Below are positions 1 to 7,554 of a stretch of DNA of 27,574 nucleotides, piece after piece. The notes beneath the pieces were generated by a model that had not been told where the DNA came from, did no database searches, and saw only the letters and a program-made list of their open reading frames with translations. The translations under genes were made by a program, and so were the position numbers. The first letter of the stretch is position 1. Every line of letters starts with the position of its first letter. Origin of the DNA: Patescibacteria group bacterium (lineage in GTDB: Bacteria; Patescibacteriota; Microgenomatia; Daviesbacterales; UBA10151). The stretch covers positions 1 through 27,574 of the forward strand of contig JAHIVD010000060.1 in NCBI GenBank assembly GCA_018816815.1, read 5' to 3'.

Positions 1-160
1 GAAATATAGAGGAAGGATAACTAATCAACAAAACCTTGACCTGCCATTCAAAACCATAGCTTGTATATATAACTTTACCAGGGCTCCAGGATAACTAATG
101 GGGTAAGGGGAAATACTGAGAGTTATTTCGCTACATATCTAGTATTTGTAAAACTGCAGC
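1..160. other. window-edge intergenic stretch
   Basis: No coding region is supported here. The only structure I see is a 12-base direct repeat, AGGATAACTAAT, at 14-25 and again at 88-99. It lies downstream of the stop of the minus-strand dehydrogenase gene. No hairpin followed by a T-run is visible, so I cannot call a terminator. Confidence 0.5.
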
Positions 161-1171
161 TTATCCTTGAACCTGGTTTAAAGGAATACCCTTGATAAAT
201 GCATTTATATTCTCGAGTGTTGTTTTGCGGATTGATGCTATTGCCTCCTTAGTAAAAAAAGCCATATGCGGTGTGATGATAACCTGAGGCATATTAATCA
301 GCATATGATTTTCCAGAATCTCTTTATATTTATCTTCCGGAATGGCATTTCTACTTAAAAGTTCAACCTCTTCTTTTAGTTCGTCTTCTTCTTCTAAAAC
401 ATCTAAACCAGCTCCAGACAGATGTCCGTTGGAAAGCAGCCTAAATAGTGTATCTGTTTCTAAAACTGCACCGCGTGAAGTATTAATAAGAATACTCCCT
501 TTTTTTATCAATGGGAGATTAGTTGAATTAAGGAGGTGGTGGGTTTTGTTGTTGTAAGGGACATGGATAGTGATAATGTCGGATAAGCGGAGCACTTCTT
601 CTAAAGTCAGGTATTTGAAATCAAGCCCTCCTGCCATAGTTTGATCTGGATGTGCGTCAAAAGCCAGAACATTCATTCCAAAGCCTTTAGCAATTTTAAT
701 AACATTTGTGCCTATTTTACCTGTTCCAATAACTCCCAGGGTTTTACCAAAAAGATCCAAGCCTTTTAAGCCTTCAGGAGAGAATATCCGTCCAATTTTA
801 ACTCTATTTATGGCTGTGTATATTTTGCGGGTTACATTTAGCATTAAAGCGAATGTAAATTCAGCGACCGTGTGAGATCCATATGCCGGAACATTTGAAA
901 CTATAATGTTTTTTTGTTTGCAAAAAGCTATATCAACATTGTCAAAGCCGGTAGCGCGGACAATGATTGCTTTTAAATTGGGAAGGGAATTTATAACATT
1001 TTTATCAACCTGGCAGTTAACAAAAATGGCTGCGATTTCAAGACTTTTATCATCCGGAAGATTTTCGCTTGTAAGCGGTTCATTGCTAAATGTAAGCTTG
1101 TGCTCAGAGAGACGAGTTTTGAAAAAGTTTATTTCTGTTTCGTTATTGCTTTCAAAAAATCCGATTTTCAT
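161..1171 (-). CDS. ldhA: D-2-hydroxyacid dehydrogenase, D-lactate dehydrogenase-like
   Basis: A cytoplasmic NAD-dependent D-isomer 2-hydroxyacid dehydrogenase of 336 residues, the usual length for the family. The N-terminal and C-terminal catalytic parts flank a Rossmann domain with GVIGTGKIG near residues 146-154 and an acidic residue (FDAHP) that favours NAD. The three family catalytic positions are visible: Arg in NTSRGAV, Glu in GLDVLEEE and His in ITPHMAFFT. The overall pattern, including the long acidic segment after the Glu, fits fermentative D-lactate dehydrogenase, which reduces pyruvate to D-lactate and regenerates NAD. That would suit a fermentative symbiont, but substrate assignment within this family from sequence alone is uncertain. 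It is a lone minus-strand gene, divergent from the secreted protein at 1352. Confidence 0.88.
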   Translation of the reverse strand: MKIGFFESNNETEINFFKTRLSEHKLTFSNEPLTSENLPDDKSLEIAAIFVNCQVDKNVINSLPNLKAIIVRATGFDNVDIAFCKQKNIIVSNVPAYGSHTVAEFTFALMLNVTRKIYTAINRVKIGRIFSPEGLKGLDLFGKTLGVIGTGKIGTNVIKIAKGFGMNVLAFDAHPDQTMAGGLDFKYLTLEEVLRLSDIITIHVPYNNKTHHLLNSTNLPLIKKGSILINTSRGAVLETDTLFRLLSNGHLSGAGLDVLEEEDELKEEVELLSRNAIPEDKYKEILENHMLINMPQVIITPHMAFFTKEAIASIRKTTLENINAFIKGIPLNQVQG

Positions 1172-1311
1172 GAATGTAATAATGCAACATTAATATATCA
1201 AATTGAATACTAAAGCACCAGATGCTGAATAGCAGGTTTACGCGGTCGCAATATAGCATGACAAGAATTTCTTGGGGGTATAACATCAAAGCGCCTAGTA
1301 GTTTGTCGTTC

Positions 1312-1340
1312 TTGACAAAGTGAATTCTATAGGTTAAAGT
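1312..1340 (+). promoter_or_regulatory. sigma70-like promoter, leaderless
   Basis: TTGACA at 1312-1317, a 17-base spacer and TAAAGT at 1335-1340. The ATG of the secreted protein is at 1352, 11 bases past the -10 box, leaving a leader of only a few bases with no Shine-Dalgarno. Confidence 0.7.
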
Positions 1341-1351
1341 GCACTTCACAT

Positions 1352-2266
1352 ATGAGTAGCAAACCAGTAATTAAAGCATTGTTTGTAATGATGTTTGCAG
1401 TGATTTTGATGTTTTTACAACATGGTAAAATAAGTGCGTTTGATACTACATCTAAATTTACCGATCTTTCGGGAGGGTTTGATCATACTACAGGAACTTT
1501 TAATTTTACTTATAATAATGGTGTTGTAGGATCTAATCTATTTAAAGTTGTTATCTCTCCTTTACCTCTTTTGCCTTGTCTAATTATAAACAGCGGTTGG
1601 GAGTCATATAATCCTCCGATTGTTATGCATAATTTAAATACATGGAGTGAATATACCTGCGGAAGAACTTTATACTGGCAAATAGTTACCCAAACAGGCG
1701 AAAAAAGCCCGATTCAAAGTGATGTTGTTACCAACTGTTATACATTTGATGATCTGGCAGGAATTCTTTACAGTGATTCGGCAGTTATCTCCTTTACTGA
1801 TAATGGTTTTACACCTTCCGGTTCATTTAGAGTATTTCTTTCCCCGCTGCCTAGCGTTCCGGATGATTTTAATAGCATAAGAACTCCCTGGTATCACCAA
1901 GGCTCTCCGATAGTTATACCTTATTTAAACATGTGGACTCTCTATCGGCCCGGAACTTTAATGTATTGGAAAATATTCAGCGATACAGATGTAGTAAGCC
2001 CAATTCATAGCAGTTTTGTTCGTAGTGCTCCAAGACCAACTCCTACCCCAACCCCAACCCCAACACCTACACCTACACCTACACCTACACCTACACCTGT
2101 CCCAACACCACCGCCTAGTTGTTCCTCAGTCAATCCTGATTGTCCTGTAGGCTATCAATGTCAGATTCAAAGCTGTACCTTAATATATTGTCCTGATGAT
2201 AATCCAGACTGTAATATCTGCACTGGTCAATGTATTTTAGTGCCAACCTCCAGTCCGGTCAAATAA
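1352..2266 (+). CDS. secreted protein with two ~95-residue repeats, Pro-Thr linker and Cys-rich tail
   Basis: 304 residues, function unknown. An N-terminal signal peptide or anchor covers residues 5-29. Residues about 36-125 and 131-223 are two copies of one domain: both read DL-G early, then an F-[KR]-V-x(2)-SPLP motif, a conserved Trp, PIV followed by LN-x-W, a YW-x-I motif and SPI-x-S near the end. Residues 227-255 form a Pro-Thr repeat encoded by near-perfect 6-base units. The last 48 residues hold eight cysteines, which suggests a disulphide-bonded tail. The architecture is that of a cell-surface or secreted protein, perhaps with the linker spanning the envelope. Start chosen at ATG 1352 because a good promoter lies immediately upstream. 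I do not recognise the repeated domain. Confidence 0.8.
   Translation: MSSKPVIKALFVMMFAVILMFLQHGKISAFDTTSKFTDLSGGFDHTTGTFNFTYNNGVVGSNLFKVVISPLPLLPCLIINSGWESYNPPIVMHNLNTWSEYTCGRTLYWQIVTQTGEKSPIQSDVVTNCYTFDDLAGILYSDSAVISFTDNGFTPSGSFRVFLSPLPSVPDDFNSIRTPWYHQGSPIVIPYLNMWTLYRPGTLMYWKIFSDTDVVSPIHSSFVRSAPRPTPTPTPTPTPTPTPTPTPTPVPTPPPSCSSVNPDCPVGYQCQIQSCTLIYCPDDNPDCNICTGQCILVPTSSPVK
2029..2112 (+). repeat. Pro-Thr coding microsatellite
   Basis: In-frame array of hexamers such as CCTACA and CCAACC that encodes the Pro-Thr linker of the secreted protein. Units in the second half are identical, which points to recent slippage; length may vary between strains. Confidence 0.85.
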
Positions 2267-2392
2267 CGAACAATTAAGAGTTGAGATAACCCCTTGGTTT
2301 TCTTCGGAGAGTTTTTTTCTTTTGCTTCGCTTCTTCACCCGCGGATTAAAATTCCATGGTTTTCGTGAAGTCGGAAATGAAACCAGCAGACA

Positions 2393-2421
2393 TTGACAGA
2401 AATTCCAAGACTATGTTACAC
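2393..2421 (+). promoter_or_regulatory. sigma70-like promoter, leaderless
   Basis: TTGACA at 2393-2398, a 17-base spacer and the weaker -10 TTACAC at 2416-2421. The ATG at 2432 is 10 bases further on, and no Shine-Dalgarno is present. Confidence 0.55.
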
Positions 2422-2431
2422 TAATTAATAG

Positions 2432-2998
2432 ATGTCAATGTCAAATTTAACTGATGATTTAAAAAATGCATTATCTTCCGTAGTTTCTAGCGCAGGCGAT
2501 GTTGTTTCTACAACCAGAGATGTGGCAAAGGATACTGTAGTTAAAACTGTCCAGGCAGGCGGAGAAGTTGCAACAACATCAATAGATACAGCAGGTAAAG
2601 TGGTTTTAGAAGGAATAACAGCAGCCTCTGAAACAGGGGCATCAGTCACTCAAGCTGCAACAGGTTTTGTAGCAGGTGCTATTGAAGGAGTTAAAGTTGC
2701 AGGAGGAGATACAGTTGCTGCAACAGGTGAAGTATCAAAAGAAGCAATTAAAACAGCCGTTTCTGTAGGCGGTGATGTTGGAGAGGTAGCGGTTTCTACA
2801 GTAGAGGGTGCTATTGAGGCAGCAGGAAAAATCGGTGAGGATAGTGGAAATTTAGCAAAGCAAGCTACTATGGGTACACTGCAGGCCGCTGATGAGATAG
2901 GATCAGAGATTGGATCACTTGTTAGAAAAGCTCTTCTTAATGCAGCAACTCTGCCGCACGATATTATTGACGCGCTTCTAACAGGTGAAACAGACTGA
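2432..2998 (+). CDS. Ala/Val/Gly/Thr-rich repetitive protein of unknown function
   Basis: 188 residues with strongly biased composition: Ala, Val, Gly, Thr, Ser, Glu and Lys dominate, there is no Cys or Trp, and aromatic residues are nearly absent. Irregular short repeats of the type GG-(D/E)-VA-x-(S/T)-T and A-x-E-x-G recur from residue 20 to 160 and would form amphipathic helices, like LEA proteins, phasins or apolipoprotein-type helices. A more ordinary tail (residues 160-188) contains VRKALLNAATLPHDIIDALL. There is no signal peptide or membrane span, so it is probably cytoplasmic. A second in-frame ATG lies at 2438. Function is unknown; coating a membrane or polymer surface, or protection in a dry or crowded state, are only possibilities. 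It has its own promoter. Confidence 0.75.
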   Translation: MSMSNLTDDLKNALSSVVSSAGDVVSTTRDVAKDTVVKTVQAGGEVATTSIDTAGKVVLEGITAASETGASVTQAATGFVAGAIEGVKVAGGDTVAATGEVSKEAIKTAVSVGGDVGEVAVSTVEGAIEAAGKIGEDSGNLAKQATMGTLQAADEIGSEIGSLVRKALLNAATLPHDIIDALLTGETD

Positions 2999-3061
2999 TT
3001 CTTAATTAATTTTTAACTTTTTTGTTTTTTCAAAAGTTAAACCAATTTGATTTGTGGGTAA

Positions 3062-3070
3062 TGGTAAAAT
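3062..3070 (+). promoter_or_regulatory. extended -10 promoter element
   Basis: TGGTAAAAT is an extended -10 (TG-N-TAAAAT). The ATG at 3079 follows eight bases after it, which is the spacing of the other leaderless genes here. No good -35 is seen. Confidence 0.4.
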
Positions 3071-3078
3071 ACCAAAAG

Positions 3079-3393
3079 ATGAAAAAGTTTTCTCTCCCTT
3101 TTCTGGCTTTTCTGCAAGCCACAGGACTGCTTATCTATATTAGTATTGTTTCTTTAATCTTTGCTTTCGGGAATCAAATATTTGGTAAAATGAATAATTA
3201 TTTTGGTCCAATCCTTCTTCTTTTGATATTTGTTTTATCAGCTACTATTTCCGCTCTTTTAGTTTTAGGCAGAGCAGGTTTTCTATTTTGGGAAAAAAGA
3301 TACAATGAAGCTTTTCCTTTGCTTTTTTGGACAATTAGCTGGATTAGTTTTTATCTTTTTTTAGTTATGTCTGTTTTGATTTTTGTTAAATGA
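3079..3393 (+). CDS. small three-helix membrane protein, conserved hypothetical
   Basis: 104 residues with three hydrophobic segments, about residues 5-30, 37-64 and 75-103, joined by short polar loops (GNQIFGKMNNYFGP and LFWEKRYNEAF). The protein is a predicted inner-membrane protein with no recognisable domain. Small proteins with this layout, beginning K-K-F and having an N-x-I-F-G-x-M loop, seem familiar to me from other CPR genomes, but I cannot name a function. ATG 3079 is preferred because of the -10 element eight bases upstream; ATG 3061 in the same frame would give six more residues, and a TTG at 3022 is less likely because it puts polar residues before the helix. Confidence 0.7.
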   Translation: MKKFSLPFLAFLQATGLLIYISIVSLIFAFGNQIFGKMNNYFGPILLLLIFVLSATISALLVLGRAGFLFWEKRYNEAFPLLFWTISWISFYLFLVMSVLIFVK

Positions 3394-3527
3394 ATTACCT
3401 TTAACTTTACTGGGAGATAAGTCGGAATTCAGACTAAATTCCTATTACGCTATATTATGATTGCGCTAGTTTGTTAATTAACATTAAGTAACACCACAAC
3501 TGTCTCGAATCTCTATTTTTGATAAGC

Positions 3528-3533
3528 TATAAT
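3528..3533 (+). promoter_or_regulatory. -10 box of ABC exporter operon
   Basis: Perfect TATAAT at 3528-3533, 12 bases before the ATG at 3546. The -35 region is weak. No Shine-Dalgarno lies between the box and the ATG. Confidence 0.6.
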
Positions 3534-3545
3534 AGAGTATTGCTT

Positions 3546-4352
3546 ATGTCAACAGATAAAACTATTATTGAGGTTACTAATCTCACCAAAAAATTTAAAG
3601 ATTTCACAGCCGTTGATAATATTTCTTTTACAGTCAAAAGAGGTGAAATTTTTGCCTTTTTAGGACCAAACGGTGCTGGTAAGAGTACGACGATTAAAAT
3701 GTTAACAACTCTTCTTTTGCCAACTAAGGGTAAGATGTCCCTAGACGGCCATGATCCGATTTTGGAGCAATTCACAGTCAGACGTTCCCTTGGAGTTGTT
3801 TTTCAAGATCCGTCATTGGATGATGAACTGACTGCTTACGAGAATATGGGATTTCATGGGATGCTTTATAAAGTTCCAAGAGATTTAAGAAGAACAAGAA
3901 TTGAAAAACTTCTAAAATTTGTGGAACTTTGGGAAAGAAAAGACAACCTGGTGAAAACATTTTCCGGGGGGATGAAGAGAAGACTGGAAATTGCCAGAGG
4001 TTTTCTACATCATCCGAAAATTTTCTTTTTAGATGAACCAACATTGGGGCTTGATCCTCAAACCAGAAATCATATCTGGAATTATATTAAAAATCTTAAT
4101 CAAAGCGAAAAAATTACCATCTTTTTTACTACCCATTACATGGAGGAAGCAGAAAGAGTAGCTCAAAAGATAGCCATCATTGATCAAGGGAAGATTATTG
4201 CTCAGGGAACAGTGACTGATTTGAAAAACAAGACTCAGTCTTCAACCCTTGAGGAGACATTCTTAAAACTTACCGGGAAGAAAATTCGGGAAGAAAAGGC
4301 AGATGGAGTGGAAAAAATGCGCACAAGAAGACGAGTTTGGAGACGAAGATGA
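3546..4352 (+). CDS. ABC exporter ATP-binding protein, DrrA/ABC-2 type
   Basis: 268-residue nucleotide-binding subunit of an ABC-2 exporter, peripheral on the inner face of the membrane. Walker A GPNGAGKST, Q-loop in VVFQDPSLD, signature SGGMKRRLEIARG, Walker B IFFLDEPTLGLD and the H-loop TTHYMEEAE are all intact, so it should hydrolyse ATP. The sequence around the signature and the C-terminal QGTVTDLKNK segment resemble the daunorubicin-resistance (DrrA) branch. The C-terminus is unusually basic (RTRRRVWRRR). The ATG at 3546 sits just after a TATAAT, so it is chosen over an in-frame upstream start at 3519. The stop overlaps the permease start by four bases (ATGA), so the two are translationally coupled. 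Substrate is unknown. Confidence 0.92.
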   Translation: MSTDKTIIEVTNLTKKFKDFTAVDNISFTVKRGEIFAFLGPNGAGKSTTIKMLTTLLLPTKGKMSLDGHDPILEQFTVRRSLGVVFQDPSLDDELTAYENMGFHGMLYKVPRDLRRTRIEKLLKFVELWERKDNLVKTFSGGMKRRLEIARGFLHHPKIFFLDEPTLGLDPQTRNHIWNYIKNLNQSEKITIFFTTHYMEEAERVAQKIAIIDQGKIIAQGTVTDLKNKTQSSTLEETFLKLTGKKIREEKADGVEKMRTRRRVWRRR

Positions 4353-5095
4353 GTGTTATTTATACTCTTTGGCTGAGAGAACTTAAGCGACATTTAAGAT
4401 CCCGGTCGCGTATCGTGGGATCACTTGGTCGACCAATGCTTTTTTTGATAGTCCTTGGTTTTGGTTTAGGCCCGGTTTTTGCACGGGCAGGTGCTGGTAA
4501 CTATTTTCAATTTCTTGTTCCCGGAGTTATTTGTATGGAAATCCTCTTCACAGCGGTTTTTTCCGGTGTTCAAGTAATTTGGGATAGACAGTTTGGTTTT
4601 CTAAAGATAACTTTGGTAGCACCTGTTTCACGATTTGAAATTATGCTGGGTAAGACTTTTGGTGGAGCAACAGTGGCAGCAATTCAAGGATTTATTATCT
4701 TTTTAATTTCGCTAATCGTTGGATTTAGAATACAGAATCTTGCTCTTTTACCGTTGGCACTTGTTTTTATTTTCTTAATAGCTATTCTTTTTACAGCGCT
4801 TGGGATAACAATTGCTTCGCTACTGGAAGATGCGCAGGGATTTCATCTTATCATGAATTTTTTAGTTATGCCGCTTTTTTTCTTATCCGGCGCCCTTTTT
4901 CCTCTTTCAGAGATACCTAAAATTTTGTTGATAATTGTGAGTATTAATCCTCTTTCTTACGGTGTGGATGGTTTAAGAGGGACTTTGATTAACGATGCGT
5001 ATTTTGGCTTAACAGTAGATCTTTTGGTTTTGAGCGTGGTTACAGGTTTATTTTTACTGATCGGCAGCTATCTTTTTTCTAAAATTCAAATATAA
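4349..5095 (+). CDS. ABC-2 type transporter permease, DrrB-like
   Basis: 248-residue integral membrane partner of the ATPase. Six hydrophobic segments are visible: LGRPMLFLIVLGFGLGPVF, then FLVPGVICMEILFTAVF, FGGATVAAIQGFIIFLISLIV, the leucine/isoleucine run after QNLALL, the LIMNFLVMPLFFLSGALFP segment and the C-terminal span. GALFPLSEIP followed by INPLSYGVDGLR is the typical ABC-2 motif between the fifth and sixth spans. The start at ATG 4349 overlaps the ATPase stop (ATGA) and is preceded by GGAG about seven bases upstream; a TTG 12 bases earlier is less likely. Together the pair would export a lipid, glycan precursor or small molecule; which one is not visible from sequence. Confidence 0.92.
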   Translation: MSVIYTLWLRELKRHLRSRSRIVGSLGRPMLFLIVLGFGLGPVFARAGAGNYFQFLVPGVICMEILFTAVFSGVQVIWDRQFGFLKITLVAPVSRFEIMLGKTFGGATVAAIQGFIIFLISLIVGFRIQNLALLPLALVFIFLIAILFTALGITIASLLEDAQGFHLIMNFLVMPLFFLSGALFPLSEIPKILLIIVSINPLSYGVDGLRGTLINDAYFGLTVDLLVLSVVTGLFLLIGSYLFSKIQI

Positions 5096-5102
5096 TAAGT
5101 GT

Positions 5103-5582
5103 ATGCTTATTAAGATTCCGCAACTTATTTTATCCATCGGTTTTTGTTTAGGGGCAGGGGTATTGGGGTCGTTTTTTACAACATCCTCCGTTTCTACTTG
5201 GTATGCAACTTTAAATAAACCTTTCTTTTCTCCTCCAAACTGGATTTTTGGCCCGGTTTGGATAACTCTCTATATTGTGATGGGGATAGCGCTGTATTTG
5301 GTTCAAATTTCAAAGTGCAAATTTCAAAGTGAAAAAATCAAAGCAGTTAAAATCTTTGCTACTCAGCTTGTTCTAAATGTTTCATGGTCTATTATCTTTT
5401 TTGGATTTCAAAATCCAACTCTGGCTTTTGTGGATATATTGCCTTTATGGGTAACAATTTTTCTAACCATTAAAGCTTTTGCCAAAATTAATAAGTTAGC
5501 AGGAAATTTGTTAATTCCATATCTGCTCTGGGTAGCTTTTGCCGCTATCCTTAATTTATCCATTGTTTTTTTAAATCCATAA
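5103..5582 (+). CDS. tspO: TspO/MBR family membrane protein
   Basis: 159-residue five-span protein of the tryptophan-rich sensory protein / peripheral benzodiazepine receptor family. The family core is clear: a GS-F-F-T start, then WYATLNKPFFSPPNWIFGPV followed by W-x(2)-LYIVMGIALYLV, and NVSWSIIFFGFQNP with two conserved aromatic positions. Members bind porphyrins and related ligands and are linked to stress or tetrapyrrole signalling; this organism shows no sign of heme synthesis in this window. The gene starts eight bases after the permease stop. A TATAAT at 5091-5096, six bases before the ATG, could be a separate promoter. The loop after the second span contains a tandem 14-base duplication that puts a similar residue pattern (QISK/KFQS) in twice. 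Confidence 0.93.
   Translation: MLIKIPQLILSIGFCLGAGVLGSFFTTSSVSTWYATLNKPFFSPPNWIFGPVWITLYIVMGIALYLVQISKCKFQSEKIKAVKIFATQLVLNVSWSIIFFGFQNPTLAFVDILPLWVTIFLTIKAFAKINKLAGNLLIPYLLWVAFAAILNLSIVFLNP
5304..5331 (+). repeat. perfect 14-base tandem duplication inside tspO
   Basis: CAAATTTCAAAGTG at 5304-5317 is repeated without change at 5318-5331. The unit is not a multiple of three, so the two copies are read in different frames in a variable cytoplasmic loop. Confidence 0.95.
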
Positions 5583-5601
5583 ATTAAGGTTATTTATCCG
5601 C

Positions 5602-5643
5602 AATAATTTGATTTCTGATGAAAAAAATGAGACGCTATATCAG
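5602..5643 (+). promoter_or_regulatory. leader shared with the Cys-rich protein gene
   Basis: AATAAT, TTTGATT and the block ATGAGACGCTATA (5627-5639) recur in the same order upstream of the gene at 7555 (block at 7536-7548). AATAAT may be the -10 box of a short leader. The ATGAGACGCTATA block opens a six-codon reading frame (MRRYIR) whose TGA overlaps the ATG at 5644. Confidence 0.45.
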
Positions 5644-7230
5644 ATGAAACTGCCTGTTTTGAACGCAGCCTTTGCAATAATTGTTTTTATACTTGGTTTA
5701 TTTGTAATCCCCCAAACTATTTTGGCTTATGATAGTACTGACTATAAATTAGGATCTTTTGTCTTTTTTACTGATACGCACAGTATTATTACTGAAAATG
5801 CTCATCTGGTAGGTAATATTAATCAGACAAACTATCCCGATTTAATTCGGTTTAAAAAAGATATTTTGAAAGGGGATTCTGATGAGAAAGAGGCTCATCA
5901 GGGGTCAGATAAACTGGCTAATAATTCAAACAACCAATCAGGTTGGTTTGGTGATCAAACTGCTCATTGGAAAAAGCTTTTAGAAGAATACAATGCTTCA
6001 GATTTTCTTAAGTCTTATCATAGAGTTGGAGTTCTGCTTCACTTAACTGCCGATGCTTCTGTTCCTTCTCATGTGAGAGTTTGTCCTCATGGAGATGGTA
6101 GTGAGGAATATTTTGGGACAGGATCCTCTGCCAAAACGCAAGCTCAGTCAAGTTTTAAGAACAATTTAGTTCCCTTCCCTTTTAATTTTATTAAAACTGT
6201 TCATGTTGATAACTATGAAACAATCGTTGACCGCTTGGCTTATCAAAACAGGATACCATTGACATTAGGAATGACACCCAGGCTGCTACCTCAGGTTGAT
6301 CAATATATGACAGTAGTCAGGCAAGCCCTTAACAATCTCTTAAATAGTGACAGCTTTTATGACCAATATTGGGCTAAAAATACTAATTGGAACAGTTGGG
6401 GAAGTTATGGATCAGTGGGTGATACTTTTGGATTAAAATCTTTAAGTAATAAAGATTATTCTTTAATATACTATGGTTTTAATGTGGCAGTTTTATACAG
6501 TAGCGGGCAACTACAGCTAATCTCACAAAAACTGCCTCCTTTAATAGAAAAAGTAGATTTATCTCCCAGTCAATTCGGGAACCAGGGTACAAAAATATCT
6601 TTGACAATTTCTGAAAATAGAACTCAAGCCGTAAAAATAAAAATTATAGTTGAAGATAATACAGGCAGAGTGATTATTGATGAAAAAGGCCAGGGTTATG
6701 ATGGTAAAGTACCTGTCAAACTGGATGTTAATAATAGCGAGAAAGAATTACCTTATAAAACCTCTTTAGATATAAATTGGAAAGCAGACACCTTAGGAGG
6801 AAAAATCCCTGTCGGGAAAGGAAAAATCAAAGTTGAAGTGATAGACGAAGACGGCAACAGCAGCCAGCCGGCAATAATTGAATTTGAGTATTTACCTGAA
6901 ACAGAACAAACAAAAGATACACCCATCCTGGATCAATCAAAGAAAGTTGGTAGTCCGCCAGTGTTTGATTCGTTTTCCTACATTCAACTTCATCAGAATT
7001 ATGAAGATGTTCCCCATAGATATTTATTATCAGTTAATGCCTCTGATCCTGAAAACGGGCCTCTGATTTATAATTGGCAGATTAATTGTGGGTATTTTAC
7101 AGGTTTAATCAATAGTTCCCAAGTTGAATGGCGTTACAATACCCCCGGGGAATGTATTGATGCAGTTGTGACTGTAACTGTTAAAGATAATGACCAGCTG
7201 GAGGCTCAAAAGAGTCAAAAAGTGTTTTAA
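5644..7230 (+). CDS. secreted zinc phospholipase C / P1-nuclease-like protein with Ig-like domains
   Basis: 528 residues with a Sec signal peptide (1-28, ending TILA). The first half has the metal-site pattern of zinc-dependent phospholipase C and S1/P1 nucleases: THSIITENA with His46, GDSDEKEAH with Asp78/Asp80 and His85, and HLTADASVPSH with His133, Asp137 and His143, whose 4- and 6-residue spacings match the conserved H-x3-D-x5-H. His149 and Glu154/155 could complete the trinuclear site. Residues about 300-415 look like an Ig-like beta domain and about 440-528 like a PKD or cadherin-type domain (VNASDPENGPLIYNWQ, VTVTVKDND). It would act outside the cell on phospholipid or nucleic acid, plausibly from a host. 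Start at ATG 5644 follows the strict match to the paralogous leader at 7555. Which phosphodiester it cuts is not decided by these motifs. Confidence 0.82.
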   Translation: MKLPVLNAAFAIIVFILGLFVIPQTILAYDSTDYKLGSFVFFTDTHSIITENAHLVGNINQTNYPDLIRFKKDILKGDSDEKEAHQGSDKLANNSNNQSGWFGDQTAHWKKLLEEYNASDFLKSYHRVGVLLHLTADASVPSHVRVCPHGDGSEEYFGTGSSAKTQAQSSFKNNLVPFPFNFIKTVHVDNYETIVDRLAYQNRIPLTLGMTPRLLPQVDQYMTVVRQALNNLLNSDSFYDQYWAKNTNWNSWGSYGSVGDTFGLKSLSNKDYSLIYYGFNVAVLYSSGQLQLISQKLPPLIEKVDLSPSQFGNQGTKISLTISENRTQAVKIKIIVEDNTGRVIIDEKGQGYDGKVPVKLDVNNSEKELPYKTSLDINWKADTLGGKIPVGKGKIKVEVIDEDGNSSQPAIIEFEYLPETEQTKDTPILDQSKKVGSPPVFDSFSYIQLHQNYEDVPHRYLLSVNASDPENGPLIYNWQINCGYFTGLINSSQVEWRYNTPGECIDAVVTVTVKDNDQLEAQKSQKVF

Positions 7231-7433
7231 GGATCTGGAGTAAGCATTAATTGAAGCTGAGTATTAAGTTCTTGTTTGGCTTGCGGGGGGAATTGAAAAT
7301 CTTTTGAAAAGAAAAAAGTATTTTGCTTTTGATACCAAAAGATAGCATAGGTCAAATAGATAATGATTAGAGCAGGTATAAAAAATAAAGTAATCTTTTT
7401 ATAATCAATAGGTTGTTTTTTTGTGTAAGCCAT
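7227..7433 (-). CDS. small single-span membrane protein, hypothetical
   Basis: 68 residues: a basic N-terminus (KKQPIDYKK), one transmembrane helix (about 15-34, LFFIPALIIIYLTYAIFW) and a polar tail ending LTPDP. N-in, C-out topology is predicted. No family is recognised. Support comes from a promoter on the minus strand, TTGATG-N17-TAATAT, that ends six bases before the ATG, and from the tail-to-tail overlap of only four bases with the phospholipase-like gene. It is divergent from the Cys-rich protein gene. Confidence 0.58.
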   Translation of the reverse strand: MAYTKKQPIDYKKITLFFIPALIIIYLTYAIFWYQKQNTFFFSKDFQFPPQAKQELNTQLQLMLTPDP

Positions 7434-7439
7434 AATCTT

Positions 7440-7468
7440 ATATTAGAGTAAAATATTGGTTTCATCAA
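7440..7468 (-). promoter_or_regulatory. sigma70-like promoter, leaderless
   Basis: On the minus strand TTGATG (7468-7463), a 17-base spacer and TAATAT (7445-7440), six bases before the ATG at 7433. Confidence 0.5.
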
Positions 7469-7510
7469 TATTCTAATTAACTTTAAGAGCGTGTATCTTT
7501 TTCTGGAAAT

Positions 7511-7554
7511 AATAGTTTGATTTTTTTCAACAAACATGAGACGCTATAAAGCAG
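7511..7554 (+). promoter_or_regulatory. leader shared with the phospholipase-like gene
   Basis: AATAAT, TTTGATT and ATGAGACGCTATA (7536-7548) in the same order as upstream of 5644. Here the small frame opened by the block runs past the main ATG out of frame instead of stopping on it. Confidence 0.45.

Noticed and set aside
342..557. Plus-strand frame of 71 codons rich in serine
   Set aside because: It lies antisense to the dehydrogenase gene; the serines come from reverse-reading its Glu/Asp-rich segment.
1152..1349. Minus-strand frame of 65 codons in the divergent intergenic region
   Set aside because: It overlaps the dehydrogenase start and covers the secreted protein's promoter, and it has no protein-like composition.
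2029..2112. CRISPR-like or mobile repeat
   Set aside because: It is an in-frame coding hexamer array for a Pro-Thr linker, without spacers.
3423..3443. Inverted repeat GGAATT...AATTCC as a terminator
   Set aside because: The stem is AT-rich and only six bases long, and no T-run follows.
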